The position numbers and the translations under genes were made by a program. A DNA stretch of 13,795 bases from an uncultured bacterium (GTDB lineage Bacteria; Bacillota; Clostridia; Oscillospirales; Acutalibacteraceae), in assembly GCA_905215855.1 (NCBI GenBank), contig CAJMRT010000049.1, forward strand, positions 1 through 13,795. The letters run 5' to 3'. A model generated the notes under the pieces. That model had not been told where the DNA came from, did not search any database, and was given only the letters and a program-made list of their open reading frames with translations. This document shows positions 1-7,200 of this stretch, one piece after another. Within the stretch, counting starts at the first letter, position 1; the number at the start of each line of letters is the position of its first letter.

Positions 1-336
1 CAGCTCAGAGCCGATATTATCGAAAAGGTTATAAAGACTACCGTTCCCGCTTCACTGCTTGACGAGAACACAAAGATGCTGATAAATCCCACAGGACGCT
101 TTGTAGTAGGCGGCCCTCAGGGCGACAGCGGTCTTACGGGCAGAAAGATAATAGTAGATACATACGGCGGTGTCGGCAGACACGGCGGCGGCGCATTTTC
201 GGGAAAAGATCCCACAAAGGTTGACCGTTCAGCCGCTTATGCCGCAAGACACGTTGCTAAGAACATTGTAGCCGCAGGTATAGCGAAGCGTTGTCCTGCA
301 AATAATCTGCACTTAGATTATACAACAGAGATTTAA
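1..336 (+). pseudogene. metK: S-adenosylmethionine synthase, 5' end outside window, C-terminus truncated
   Basis: The frame is open from base 1 and reads LRADIIEKVI...LLDENTK before the methionine at 76, so the gene starts outside the window. MetK makes S-adenosylmethionine from ATP and methionine in the cytoplasm. Family signatures are clear: NPTGRFVVGGPQGDSGLTGR, the GGGAFSGKDP phosphate-binding loop and KVDRSAAYAARHVAKNIVAAG. Homology runs to AKRC at about base 296. A normal MetK then continues with a QLAYAIGVA-like strand and about 95-100 more residues. Here 13 unrelated residues (PANNLHLDYTTEI) and a stop follow. Neither other forward frame resumes the MetK sequence, so this is a sequence break and not a simple frameshift. 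The active-site residues of the central domain remain, but part of the fold is lost, so the product is probably inactive. A contig misjoin is the main alternative. The family call is secure; the pseudogene label is inferred. Confidence 0.85.
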
Positions 337-347
337 AAATATCAACA

Positions 348-1016
348 TCAGACAAGCTGCATACTCAAACCCTGAATTGCGTTGTCATAGAGAAACTGTT
401 TCAGTTCTTCGGCATTGCCTGTATTGTAGTAATCAAGCAAGAGCGTGTTGAATTCTTCCATATGGCTGTCGGTTATGGTCAAAATACCTGCACCCGACAT
501 AACGAGAATTTTGTTTGCAAGGGTCATACTTGTACGCTTGTTGCCGTCCCAAAACAGCTGACCTCTTGTACCCCACGCAAAAATCTCAAGCGCCTTGTCG
601 GTAGCAGTTGAATCTGAAGTCATAATTTTTTCGAGTTTTTCTCTGACCTCATCTTCACACGGCACGGGCGGAAGATAATCCGTTCCGGAAATGCCCACAC
701 TGCCCGTGCGAAGCTTTCCCCACTCCAAAGCCTCATTGCGGGCAATGTACTCGTTGATTTTACAGAGATATTCAAATGTTACGGGTTCATTGATTGTGGC
801 AAGCAAAAACTTCCACACATCACGCATATTGAGTATCGCCTGAATATCGTCAAGCTGAACGCTTGGCACATTGACACCGTTAAGTATTGTTTTTGTCTGC
901 GGAAATGTTACGGCTCTGTTTTCCATTTTCATTCCGCAGTACACATTTTCATCCCACTTTTTTTTGGCAAGAAACAAACTTTGTTCGGGTGTCATTTTAA
1001 ATTTATCTTTAAACAT
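348..1016 (-). CDS. Fic-domain protein with degenerate catalytic motif (His to Gln)
   Basis: This 222-residue cytoplasmic Fic/DOC-type protein has the Fic core in the right order. A flap segment lies at about residues 100-119 (LRTGSVGISGTDYLPPVP). The signature loop at 153-161 reads QLFWDGNKR, where canonical enzymes have HxFx(D/E)GN(G/K)R. Asp157, Gly158, Asn159 and Arg161, which bind the nucleotide phosphates, are kept, but the catalytic His is Gln153. Canonical Fic proteins transfer AMP or a related group to target hydroxyls; without the His, classical AMPylation is doubtful. The start has a GGAG site about 10 bases upstream. The gene lies 38 bases after the membrane-protein gene, so the two are probably co-transcribed. 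It ends 12 bases from the truncated metK, convergently. No separate antitoxin gene is visible next to it. The fold is certain; the activity is unknown. Confidence 0.9.
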   Translation of the reverse strand: MFKDKFKMTPEQSLFLAKKKWDENVYCGMKMENRAVTFPQTKTILNGVNVPSVQLDDIQAILNMRDVWKFLLATINEPVTFEYLCKINEYIARNEALEWGKLRTGSVGISGTDYLPPVPCEDEVREKLEKIMTSDSTATDKALEIFAWGTRGQLFWDGNKRTSMTLANKILVMSGAGILTITDSHMEEFNTLLLDYYNTGNAEELKQFLYDNAIQGLSMQLV

Positions 1017-1054
1017 AAAATAATTCTCCGATATTAATTTTAATTAGTATCTCA

Positions 1055-1702
1055 TCAGCCAATGCCGATAATTGTGAGAAGTCCCGTATATTCAAGCGAA
1101 AGGGCAACGGGAATTGAAATCAGCAGAGAAAATGCACTCTGTTTTACATCTTTGAACAAAATTCCGATGCTTGCAAGCCAAAGTATAAATTCGGGGAAGT
1201 ACAGAATTCTGAAATCGGCAAAGTTGAGATTAAATGCAAAGCAACAGAATATTGCTATGAGTACGGAAGAAATTCCGATTGCAAGCGGACCTCTTCCCCT
1301 TGCATACCAAATCAGAAATGCCAAAAACGGCGATACAACAGCAAGAATCAGCCACCTCATGAGGTACGGAATATCGGGATAAAAGCCTGCAAAAATTCTT
1401 GTCCACACATAGTACCCTATTAACATTCCCACAAAAAACGCAAAAACATTGATTCCTGCTTTTAAGGGCGATTTGCTGAATACGGCAAGACACATCGCAA
1501 TGAATATCCACGGTGCTGTTCTGCCCAAAAAGTTTGGCAAATCAAGCCAGTCGAGAAAATTCGGCAGCTTGTTCAAATCAAGAAACTTTGCGACAATTCC
1601 CATGCCGCCGCCAAAAAGCAGAGCAAAGAATGTTGTCATAATTTGTTTCGGTACGGACATTTTGCCCGATACCTTTCGGGTTTTATTTAAAATTTTTAAC
1701 AT
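1055..1702 (-). CDS. Multi-pass integral membrane protein, family not recognised
   Basis: This 215-residue, strongly hydrophobic protein has a basic N-terminus (MLKILNKTRKVSGK) followed by about six to seven predicted membrane helices. The first begins near residue 20 (MTTFFALLFGGGMGI). A short amphipathic stretch rich in Leu, Asn, Pro and Asp (KFLDLNKLPNFLDWLDLPNF) follows at about residues 39-58. There is no signature motif that I recognise, so no function is proposed. The start at 1702 is supported by a GAGGA site five or six bases upstream; Met15 is a weaker alternative. A terminator-like hairpin lies just upstream, leaving only about 26 bases before the start codon. Transcription therefore either reads through that hairpin or begins inside the preceding gene. 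The Fic gene follows after 38 bases, suggesting a two-gene unit. Confidence 0.75.
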   Translation of the reverse strand: MLKILNKTRKVSGKMSVPKQIMTTFFALLFGGGMGIVAKFLDLNKLPNFLDWLDLPNFLGRTAPWIFIAMCLAVFSKSPLKAGINVFAFFVGMLIGYYVWTRIFAGFYPDIPYLMRWLILAVVSPFLAFLIWYARGRGPLAIGISSVLIAIFCCFAFNLNFADFRILYFPEFILWLASIGILFKDVKQSAFSLLISIPVALSLEYTGLLTIIGIG

Positions 1703-1724
1703 AAAATCCTCGTTTCATCTACAT

Positions 1725-1752
1725 CAAAAGGACTTCTCAAAAAAGAAGTCCT
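1725..1752 (-). terminator. Intrinsic terminator or attenuator after the patatin gene
   Basis: On the minus strand a 9-bp perfect stem (AGGACTTCT / AGAAGTCCT, at 1744-1752 and 1729-1737) encloses a six-base loop and is followed by TTTT. It starts 12 bases after the patatin stop codon. The short U tail makes termination likely but perhaps incomplete. Only about 26 bases remain before the next start codon, so partial read-through may be what expresses the downstream pair. Confidence 0.65.
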
Positions 1753-1764
1753 CTTTAATCTTAA

Positions 1765-2673
1765 TTATTCCGCACTGTTTTGCTCACCGAAAACCTTTAA
1801 AATTTCGTCTTTGTGAGCCATAATCGCATCGTAGCCCTCCTGAATGGTTTCGTCAACGCTGTCCATTGAGAAAAGCTGTGTGTTTTCATTTTTGATATCA
1901 ATTGCAAGGTCAGCCATTTTCTTTGACTCTCTTGTGCCGTCAATTGAATAAACATCAAGTGCACGCCAAATTACCTTGATAAGGCCACCAAGACCTGCGT
2001 CGGGATTGTAGGTCATAATATCAAAACCGATTGCAAGAACCTTGCCCACACCCATATCACGCAAAATCTTTACAGGCAAATTGTCCTTTGAACCGCCGTC
2101 AATGAAGTTGTACTTATCATATGGGCAAGTTGTGTAGATTGCAGGGAACGACATACTTGCACGAACAGCAGTTTCAAGCGGAGCACCTGTTATGTAGTGG
2201 ATATGCTCGTTTTCAAGATTTTCTTCTTTGGTTGTGAAGATACACTCATCCGTGGTGAGAGTGTCAACCGTACAGATTGAAAGGTTAATCGGCAGATTTT
2301 CAAAGCCTGTAATACCCTTTTCATTCATAATATCACGGATAACATCTTCAATCAGTTTGCCCGACTTGATGCCGTCTTTCTGAATCTTTTTATTGAGAAT
2401 AAACTGTGCAAGAGCCTTGAAAATAAGTCCGTTGTCGATTTCTGCAAGAGTTTTCCAGTGCTTTTTGGCAACTCTTTTCATTTCATCGGCATCACAGCCC
2501 ATTGCAACGATTGCCGCCATTGCCGCACCCGAGCTTGTACCCGAAACATACTGCGGATGGATTCCGAGTTCATAAAGAGCCTGAACAGCACCGATGTGAG
2601 CGATACCCTGAAGTCCGCCGCCCGAAAATGCTACACCGATAGAATTTTTGCGATCAATTTTATCCGAATTCAT
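1765..2673 (-). CDS. Patatin-like phospholipase (RssA/YlbK-type lipid acyl hydrolase)
   Basis: This 302-residue predicted serine acyl hydrolase has a Ser-Asp catalytic dyad acting on phospholipid or related ester bonds. All patatin landmarks are present. The glycine-rich oxyanion loop is SGGGLQG at about 17-23. The nucleophile elbow is GTSSG at 45-49, giving Ser47. The Asp motif is DGGS, with Asp192. No signal peptide is seen, so it is probably cytoplasmic or membrane-peripheral. The start is set at 2673 because AGAGG lies eight bases upstream. The longer frame from 2712 would overlap the preceding gene by 25 bases and lacks a comparable site. It follows the glycosyltransferase gene by 14 bases and so shares its transcript. 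This pairing hints at a role at the cell envelope, but that is inference only. The physiological substrate is unknown. Confidence 0.92.
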   Translation of the reverse strand: MNSDKIDRKNSIGVAFSGGGLQGIAHIGAVQALYELGIHPQYVSGTSSGAAMAAIVAMGCDADEMKRVAKKHWKTLAEIDNGLIFKALAQFILNKKIQKDGIKSGKLIEDVIRDIMNEKGITGFENLPINLSICTVDTLTTDECIFTTKEENLENEHIHYITGAPLETAVRASMSFPAIYTTCPYDKYNFIDGGSKDNLPVKILRDMGVGKVLAIGFDIMTYNPDAGLGGLIKVIWRALDVYSIDGTRESKKMADLAIDIKNENTQLFSMDSVDETIQEGYDAIMAHKDEILKVFGEQNSAE

Positions 2674-2687
2674 TTTTAACACCTCTG

Positions 2688-4406
2688 TTAATAAAAACGA
2701 TAAACGCTGCAATACGACTCGGTTTCAACAAAATAGTCGTACCAGTTGTAGAAATCTTCAAAGCTGTAATCAGCCTGAATAAGCTCATAATTCTTAAATT
2801 TTGTGTTTTCCGTTATGTATTTAAGCACATCGTCCTTGTCGGCAAGACGGGATACATAAACCGTAACCTCGTCAAGGGACGCAAGCTTTTTGTCTGTTTT
2901 GAGTTTTTCCATACTGTCGGTTTCCTGCTTATTTGTGTCGCCGTTAAACATAAATGCCTCGGCAAGCGAAGAAACCTTTCCGTTGGTTACAACTCCCCGT
3001 TTTTCGGCAAATTCTTCAAGCTCATCACCGAGAGTCGGAGAGAACTTTGAACTCTGAACAATCATTGTGCTGTCGTAGTTCATAAACTTGTCAATGCACT
3101 TGTTCCATTCAAGCATTGCAGTTCCGACAAAAACGCAGTTGTCTGTCTTTGGCTCATAAAGATTTGTTTTGCCGTATGTGTAATAAGGCTTAACCGTAAC
3201 AAACGCTGTAATTGACGCAAGCAAAATGCAAACAGGCACGGCAAGTTTTACCTTTTGGCTCTTGAAAAGTGTAAAAATTCTGATGAATGAAAATGCAAAA
3301 AGCATTGCAATCAGCGGAAGTGACGCCATAACATAGCGGTCGCTGTTAAACGGTGAAACAAGCGAAATGCCGATAAAATAGCAAATTGCAGGGATTACAG
3401 CAAACATAGCTTTTTTCGGAATTTTTACCTTTTTCACAAAGCGGAAGTAAATTCCGAATCCGATAACGGCGGCTGTGCAAAGTCCGAGCAGCCAAACCTG
3501 ATTGATGAACATATCCTTTGCAAGAATCTGAACATAGGTACAAAGCTTGTAGAAAACATAGGTCACAACCGTAATCATATCAAGCGCCGACATATCAAGC
3601 GAACTGAGTCCACGGTTGCCGCCGAGTACATTCGAGATTATGTACGGATAAATGCAGAGTGCAAGTCCTGCACCCACAACAGCCGCAATAATGTACTTAA
3701 TAAGGTCTTTACCGCACTTTTCCTTGATTTTAAACACAAGGAAAACAAGTCCCGTAAGTCCTGCAAAGAGGATGAAATAATACTGGGTAAGCACACCGCA
3801 AAGCACGATAAATGCAAGCAAAATGCAGTCTTTTATGCTGACTGTGTTCTTCTTTTCATAGAGCTTTATGCTCATATAAACAAACGCAAGCACCCAGAAG
3901 GTAAGCGTTGCATACATTCTCAGGTAAATTGTTGTGGTGATACACGCAATGCTCAGAGCATACGCACCCACACCGATTAGAGCATAAAAATTATTACCCG
4001 TGATTTTCCGTCCAATTTTATAAAGCATAATCAAAATGCCTGCCATGGCAAGCATATTTATTGAATAGGCAAGCCATTTTGAGAACACGCCCGGAAAGAA
4101 CGAACAAACCGTGTGAACAAGCGCATAATAAAGCGGCGGATGCGACGCATCTATAATCTGATTTTGATACACCTGCGCATAGTCGAATCTGTCATCGGGC
4201 GACACGGCAAGATACTCGTTGAAATCCTCGGGACTGTTCCAACCTCCGTCAACATTAAGCTGTTTTGAGGAATTTGCAAGGTTATAGGTCAGAAGCTCGT
4301 CCTCGTGAAAGCCCTGTTTTGTAAACATATAAACCGTGCTTATGACAAGGCTCACCGCAATAATAACCGCAAGAATTATTCTTGCCTTTTTGTTGTCGAT
4401 TTTCAT
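2688..4406 (-). CDS. GT39/ArnT-like membrane glycosyltransferase (GT-C fold)
   Basis: This 572-residue polytopic membrane protein has a first helix at about residues 8-27. The first outside loop holds HEDE (34-37), matching the acidic catalytic loop of GT-C enzymes (PMT, ArnT and YfhO-like families) that use lipid-linked sugar donors. A further conserved-looking segment, SHPPLYYALVH, follows before the second helix; this His-Pro-Pro pattern is typical of GT39-like proteins. About ten more helices follow, then a soluble C-terminal region of roughly 150 residues beginning around YYTYGKTNLYEPKTDN. The start at 4406 is chosen over 4463 because GGAG lies eight bases upstream and the extra 19 residues lie in the untranslated leader. 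The acceptor and sugar cannot be read from sequence. It is first in an operon with the patatin gene. Confidence 0.82.
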   Translation of the reverse strand: MKIDNKKARIILAVIIAVSLVISTVYMFTKQGFHEDELLTYNLANSSKQLNVDGGWNSPEDFNEYLAVSPDDRFDYAQVYQNQIIDASHPPLYYALVHTVCSFFPGVFSKWLAYSINMLAMAGILIMLYKIGRKITGNNFYALIGVGAYALSIACITTTIYLRMYATLTFWVLAFVYMSIKLYEKKNTVSIKDCILLAFIVLCGVLTQYYFILFAGLTGLVFLVFKIKEKCGKDLIKYIIAAVVGAGLALCIYPYIISNVLGGNRGLSSLDMSALDMITVVTYVFYKLCTYVQILAKDMFINQVWLLGLCTAAVIGFGIYFRFVKKVKIPKKAMFAVIPAICYFIGISLVSPFNSDRYVMASLPLIAMLFAFSFIRIFTLFKSQKVKLAVPVCILLASITAFVTVKPYYTYGKTNLYEPKTDNCVFVGTAMLEWNKCIDKFMNYDSTMIVQSSKFSPTLGDELEEFAEKRGVVTNGKVSSLAEAFMFNGDTNKQETDSMEKLKTDKKLASLDEVTVYVSRLADKDDVLKYITENTKFKNYELIQADYSFEDFYNWYDYFVETESYCSVYRFY

Positions 4407-4440
4407 ATTAAATTCTCCGTGATAATCAAAAATAAAATCA

Positions 4441-4478
4441 GCCGACAATTTTGTACCAATCAAATGGCAAAATTCGGC
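4441..4478 (-). promoter_or_regulatory. Leader hairpin, possible attenuator of the glycosyltransferase-patatin operon
   Basis: Reading the minus strand, GCCGAATTTTG (4478-4468) can pair with CAAAATTGTCGGC (4453-4441), leaving a two-base bulge. An inner CCA/TGG pair extends the stem. The hairpin is followed by TGATTTTATTTTTG, a U-rich stretch. It begins about ten bases after the predicted transcription start and lies 35 bases before the start codon. It could attenuate transcription, stabilise the mRNA, or be a DNA operator. The pairing is seen directly; the function is inferred. Confidence 0.5.
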
Positions 4479-4494
4479 ACTCCGTATTTAAATG

Positions 4495-4524
4495 ATTATA
4501 CCACAAATACGGTCACAATAACAA
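4495..4524 (-). promoter_or_regulatory. Promoter of the glycosyltransferase-patatin operon
   Basis: On the minus strand TTGTTA (4524-4519) and TATAAT (4500-4495) are separated by 18 bases. The -10 is preceded by TGG, giving an extended -10. It lies about 90 bases upstream of the start at 4406 and is the only convincing promoter between glgB and this operon. Confidence 0.7.
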
Positions 4525-4568
4525 TAGACTTTACAAAAATTTTGTATGTAATCCGTTTTCGGGCAAAC

Positions 4569-4597
4569 AAAAATGCCGACAGAAAAATCTGTCGGCA
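4569..4597 (-). terminator. Intrinsic terminator of glgB
   Basis: A 10-bp perfect stem, TGCCGACAGA / TCTGTCGGCA (4574-4583 and 4588-4597), closes a four-base loop. On the minus strand five U residues follow (4573-4569). It begins 21 bases after the glgB stop codon and separates glgB from the next operon. Confidence 0.93.
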
Positions 4598-4618
4598 CAA
4601 ATGATTTGTAATGTTTAA

Positions 4619-6889
4619 TTACTTTTTGGCTGTTGTTTTCTTTTCAGCAGGCTTTTCTGCCTTTACGGTTTTGCTTTCAGCCTTTACGGCAGTTTCGGCT
4701 TTCTCGACTTTTTCAGCCTTAACTGCTTTTTCTGTTTTTTCAGCTGTTTTTTCAACCTTTGCAGAAGCCGGAGCTTCTTCCTTTACTGCCTTTTTAACAG
4801 TCTTTTTTGGAGCAGTTTCCACTTTCTTTTCAACCTTTTTAGTTGTTGTTTCAGCCTTTACCTCTTCTGTTTTTTCAGCCTTTTCTACCTTTTTTGGTGC
4901 AGCCTTTGCGGCTTTCTTTGCCTTTTCGGCTTTAAGCTTTGCAAGAGCGGCGTCCTTCTTTGCCGTAGTCTTTTTCTTTACGGGAAGAGCCAGCTTCTTT
5001 TTAAGCTTGAAATACATAACAGCAAGCGGCGGAACTGTGATTTCCATTGAATAGTTGAGCTCGTGGTCTTTCTTCTTTTTAGCCTTGAGCTCGCCCTCGT
5101 TTCTGATTCCGCAGCCGCCGAATTCTTCAGCCTCGGAGTTGAACACTTCTTCGTAAATGCCGTATTCGGGCACACCAACAACATAGTTATCGTGCTGAAC
5201 AGGCTGGAAGTTACATACGCAGATGATTTCACTGCCGTCATAAGCAATTCTGCGGAACGAAATGATGCTGTTCTTGTAGTCATCAAGTGCAATCCACTGG
5301 AAACCGTCCCAATCATAGTCGTTCTCATGCATGGCAGGAACATCACGATAGAACTTGTTTGCCTCGGCAAAGAAAAGGTTAAGCTGACGGTGCTTTTCAA
5401 ATGAAAGAAGGTTCCATTCAAGCTCCTCGTTCGCATTCCACTCGTCAAACTGACCGATTTCACTGCCCATAAACATAAGCTTCTTACCCGGGTGAGCCAT
5501 CATATACGCTATGAAACCTCTCACACCGCTGAACTTCATGTCATAGTCGCCGGGCATTTTATTGATGAGAGAACCCTTGCCGTAAACAACTTCATCGTGA
5601 GAAATCGGGAGCATAAAGTTCTCGGAAAAAGCATAAACCATGCTGAATGTAAGGGTGTCGTGGTGATAATTTCTCCACAACGGATCGAGTGAGATGTACG
5701 AAAGCATATCGTTCATCCAACCCATATTCCACTTGTAGTCAAAGCCGAGTCCCATATCCTTAATCGGATAGCGTGTAACATTCGGCCATGCCGTACTTTC
5801 TTCGGCAATCATTATAGCCTCGGGGTGGAACATATGTACAACCGTGTTGAGCTTCTGCAGGAAATCAACAGCAACAAGGTTTTCTCTTCCGCCGTATGCG
5901 TTTGCAATCCACTCGCCGTCTTTTCTGTTGTAGTCGAGATAAAGCATTGATGCAACGGCGTCAACACGGATACCGTCAACATGATACTTGTCAAGCCAGA
6001 ACATTGCAGATGAAAGGAGGAAGCTTGTTACCTCATATCTGCCGTAATTGAAGATATATGTACCCCATTCCTTGTGTTCACCGATACGGGGATCTTCATA
6101 TTCATAACAGCCTGTACCGTCAAATCTGCCAAGACCGTGTGCGTCCTTCGGGAAGTGGGCAGGAACCCAGTCAAGGATAACACCGATGCCCTCTTCATGA
6201 CATCTGTCCACAAAATACATAAGGTCTTTCGGCTCACCGTAACGGGATGTTGCGGCAAAGTAACCTGTAACCTGATAGCCCCAGCTGCCGTCAAACGGAT
6301 ATTCTGTAAGAGGCATAAACTCAATGTGAGTATAGCCCATATTCTTTACATAAGGAATAAGCTCGTCCGCAAGTTTGCGATAGCTGAAAACATTGCCGTC
6401 CTCATACTTACGCCAAGAGCCTGCGTTTACCTCGTAAACATTGACAGGCATACTCTTGTGCGGATGCTCTTTTTTGTAATCATACCACTTTTCATCATGC
6501 CACTCGTAGCCGTCAATCTCATAAACACGAGATGCGTTGTCGGGACGAGTCTGGCAATGGAAAGCATAAGGATCGGTTTTGAGCCTTCTCTCATGCCACG
6601 GAGTTTCAACACAATATTTATAGCAGGCAAATTCCGGAATTCCCTCAATAAACAACTCCCAGACGCCGCCGTCCGAGATTTTGTACATAAAGTTTGCGTC
6701 ATTGTTCCAGTCGTTAAAATCACCGACCACCGAAACGGACAATGCGTTCGGCGCCCATACTCTGAAAACAACGCCCTGACGGCCGTCCCAGTTCACAAAG
6801 TGTGAGCCTAAAAATTCGTAGGCACGAACAGATTCGCCCTGTAAAAACTGATCAAGCGGCGCTCTTTCGTCATTAATTTTAAAAGCCAT
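4619..6889 (-). CDS. glgB: 1,4-alpha-glucan branching enzyme with long Lys/Ala/Glu-rich C-terminal tail
   Basis: This 756-residue GH13 enzyme forms alpha-1,6 branches in glycogen in the cytoplasm. A CBM48-type N-terminal domain (about 30-115, with VVGDFNDWN) precedes the catalytic barrel. GH13 regions are complete: DWVPAHF (240-246), DGIRVDAV (305-312, nucleophile Asp310), AEEST (362-366, acid/base Glu) and SHDE (430-433). The C-terminal beta domain ends at about residue 632 (PPLAVMYFKL). The first 632 residues match a normal branching enzyme; the remaining 124 are a low-complexity basic/acidic extension not usual for the family. AGAGGG lies seven bases before the ATG. The gene is monocistronic, with its own promoter (6940-6968) and terminator (4569-4597), and has no glgC, glgD or glgA beside it. 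A divergent TetR gene shares the control region and may regulate it. Confidence 0.97.
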   Translation of the reverse strand: MAFKINDERAPLDQFLQGESVRAYEFLGSHFVNWDGRQGVVFRVWAPNALSVSVVGDFNDWNNDANFMYKISDGGVWELFIEGIPEFACYKYCVETPWHERRLKTDPYAFHCQTRPDNASRVYEIDGYEWHDEKWYDYKKEHPHKSMPVNVYEVNAGSWRKYEDGNVFSYRKLADELIPYVKNMGYTHIEFMPLTEYPFDGSWGYQVTGYFAATSRYGEPKDLMYFVDRCHEEGIGVILDWVPAHFPKDAHGLGRFDGTGCYEYEDPRIGEHKEWGTYIFNYGRYEVTSFLLSSAMFWLDKYHVDGIRVDAVASMLYLDYNRKDGEWIANAYGGRENLVAVDFLQKLNTVVHMFHPEAIMIAEESTAWPNVTRYPIKDMGLGFDYKWNMGWMNDMLSYISLDPLWRNYHHDTLTFSMVYAFSENFMLPISHDEVVYGKGSLINKMPGDYDMKFSGVRGFIAYMMAHPGKKLMFMGSEIGQFDEWNANEELEWNLLSFEKHRQLNLFFAEANKFYRDVPAMHENDYDWDGFQWIALDDYKNSIISFRRIAYDGSEIICVCNFQPVQHDNYVVGVPEYGIYEEVFNSEAEEFGGCGIRNEGELKAKKKKDHELNYSMEITVPPLAVMYFKLKKKLALPVKKKTTAKKDAALAKLKAEKAKKAAKAAPKKVEKAEKTEEVKAETTTKKVEKKVETAPKKTVKKAVKEEAPASAKVEKTAEKTEKAVKAEKVEKAETAVKAESKTVKAEKPAEKKTTAKK
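4622..4993 (-). repeat. Low-complexity tail coding region of glgB
   Basis: This region encodes GlgB residues 633-756, made almost only of Lys, Ala, Glu, Val and Thr. It contains irregular short repeats such as VEKAEK, VKAEK, TKKVEKK and APKK. It resembles histone-H1-like or PAKKA-type bacterial tails. It is in frame with the enzyme, without a stop or a change in reading, and ends in KKTTAKK. The DNA is visibly repetitive (many AAGCTGAAAAA-like units on the coding strand), so length variation between strains is plausible. Confidence 0.85.
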
Positions 6890-6929
6890 AGTAACCCTCT
6901 TTTCTGCGATTGTAGGCAGTTCTTCAATA

Positions 6930-6970
6930 ATACAAGTATAGTATAATATATTTTCACCAAATATACAAGT
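6930..6970. repeat. Direct repeat pair ATACAAGT flanking the glgB promoter
   Basis: The octamer ATACAAGT occurs at 6930-6937 and again at 6963-6970, 33 bases apart, close to three helical turns. The first copy overlaps the region just downstream of the glgB -10. The second contains the -35. This spacing on one face of the helix suits a regulator that binds both copies. The nearby TetR protein is a candidate but is unproven. Confidence 0.4.
6940..6968 (-). promoter_or_regulatory. glgB promoter
   Basis: On the minus strand TTGTAT (6968-6963) and TATACT (6945-6940) are separated by 17 bases. A second overlapping TATACT follows at 6940-6935. This gives a leader of about 45 bases before the glgB ATG. 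In the 311-base gap between glgB and tetR, it is the only good minus-strand promoter. Confidence 0.7.
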
Positions 6971-7088
6971 GGTAAAAACGATTTTTATGTAAATAATTTT
7001 GTCGGTTTGCCTGAAATATTGTCAGTTGCTGTGAAAATCGTTCCAAAAAATAGTCAGGGAATGCGTGTTTCATCCGTAATTTTTATTT

Positions 7089-7117
7089 TTGACACACTTA
7101 TCCCATACTGTTATAAT
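7089..7117 (+). promoter_or_regulatory. Consensus promoter of the TetR-family gene
   Basis: TTGACA (7089-7094), a 17-base spacer and TATAAT (7112-7117) match the sigma-A/sigma-70 consensus exactly. The predicted start near 7124 gives a leader of about 77 bases. Such a perfect promoter usually implies strong transcription unless repressed, which fits an autoregulated repressor. Confidence 0.9.
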
Positions 7118-7161
7118 ATACAATAATAGAAGTATACACAAGCGACAATTACGCTACTTTC

Positions 7162-7175
7162 GTTGGAAAACCAAC
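7162..7175 (+). promoter_or_regulatory. Small hairpin/palindrome in the tetR leader
   Basis: GTTGG-AAAA-CCAAC forms a 5-bp stem with a four-base loop inside the leader, 25 bases before the start codon, and is followed by TAATTTTT. It could be a weak attenuator or a protein-binding site. The structure is seen; the function is not known. Confidence 0.35.
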
Positions 7176-7200
7176 TAATTTTTAAATCAGGTGATTATCT

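Noticed and set aside
280..336. Frameshift as the explanation for the short metK
   Set aside because: Neither other forward frame downstream of base 297 resumes MetK sequence, so a simple indel does not explain the break.
4611..5054. Plus-strand 147-residue ORF rich in Ala, Phe, Ser and Val
   Set aside because: It is the antisense reading of the repetitive glgB tail; the composition simply mirrors the Lys/Ala/Glu codons, and there is no ribosome site or homology.
6074..6805. Plus-strand 243-residue ORF
   Set aside because: It lies entirely antisense to conserved glgB catalytic sequence and has no credible family motifs.
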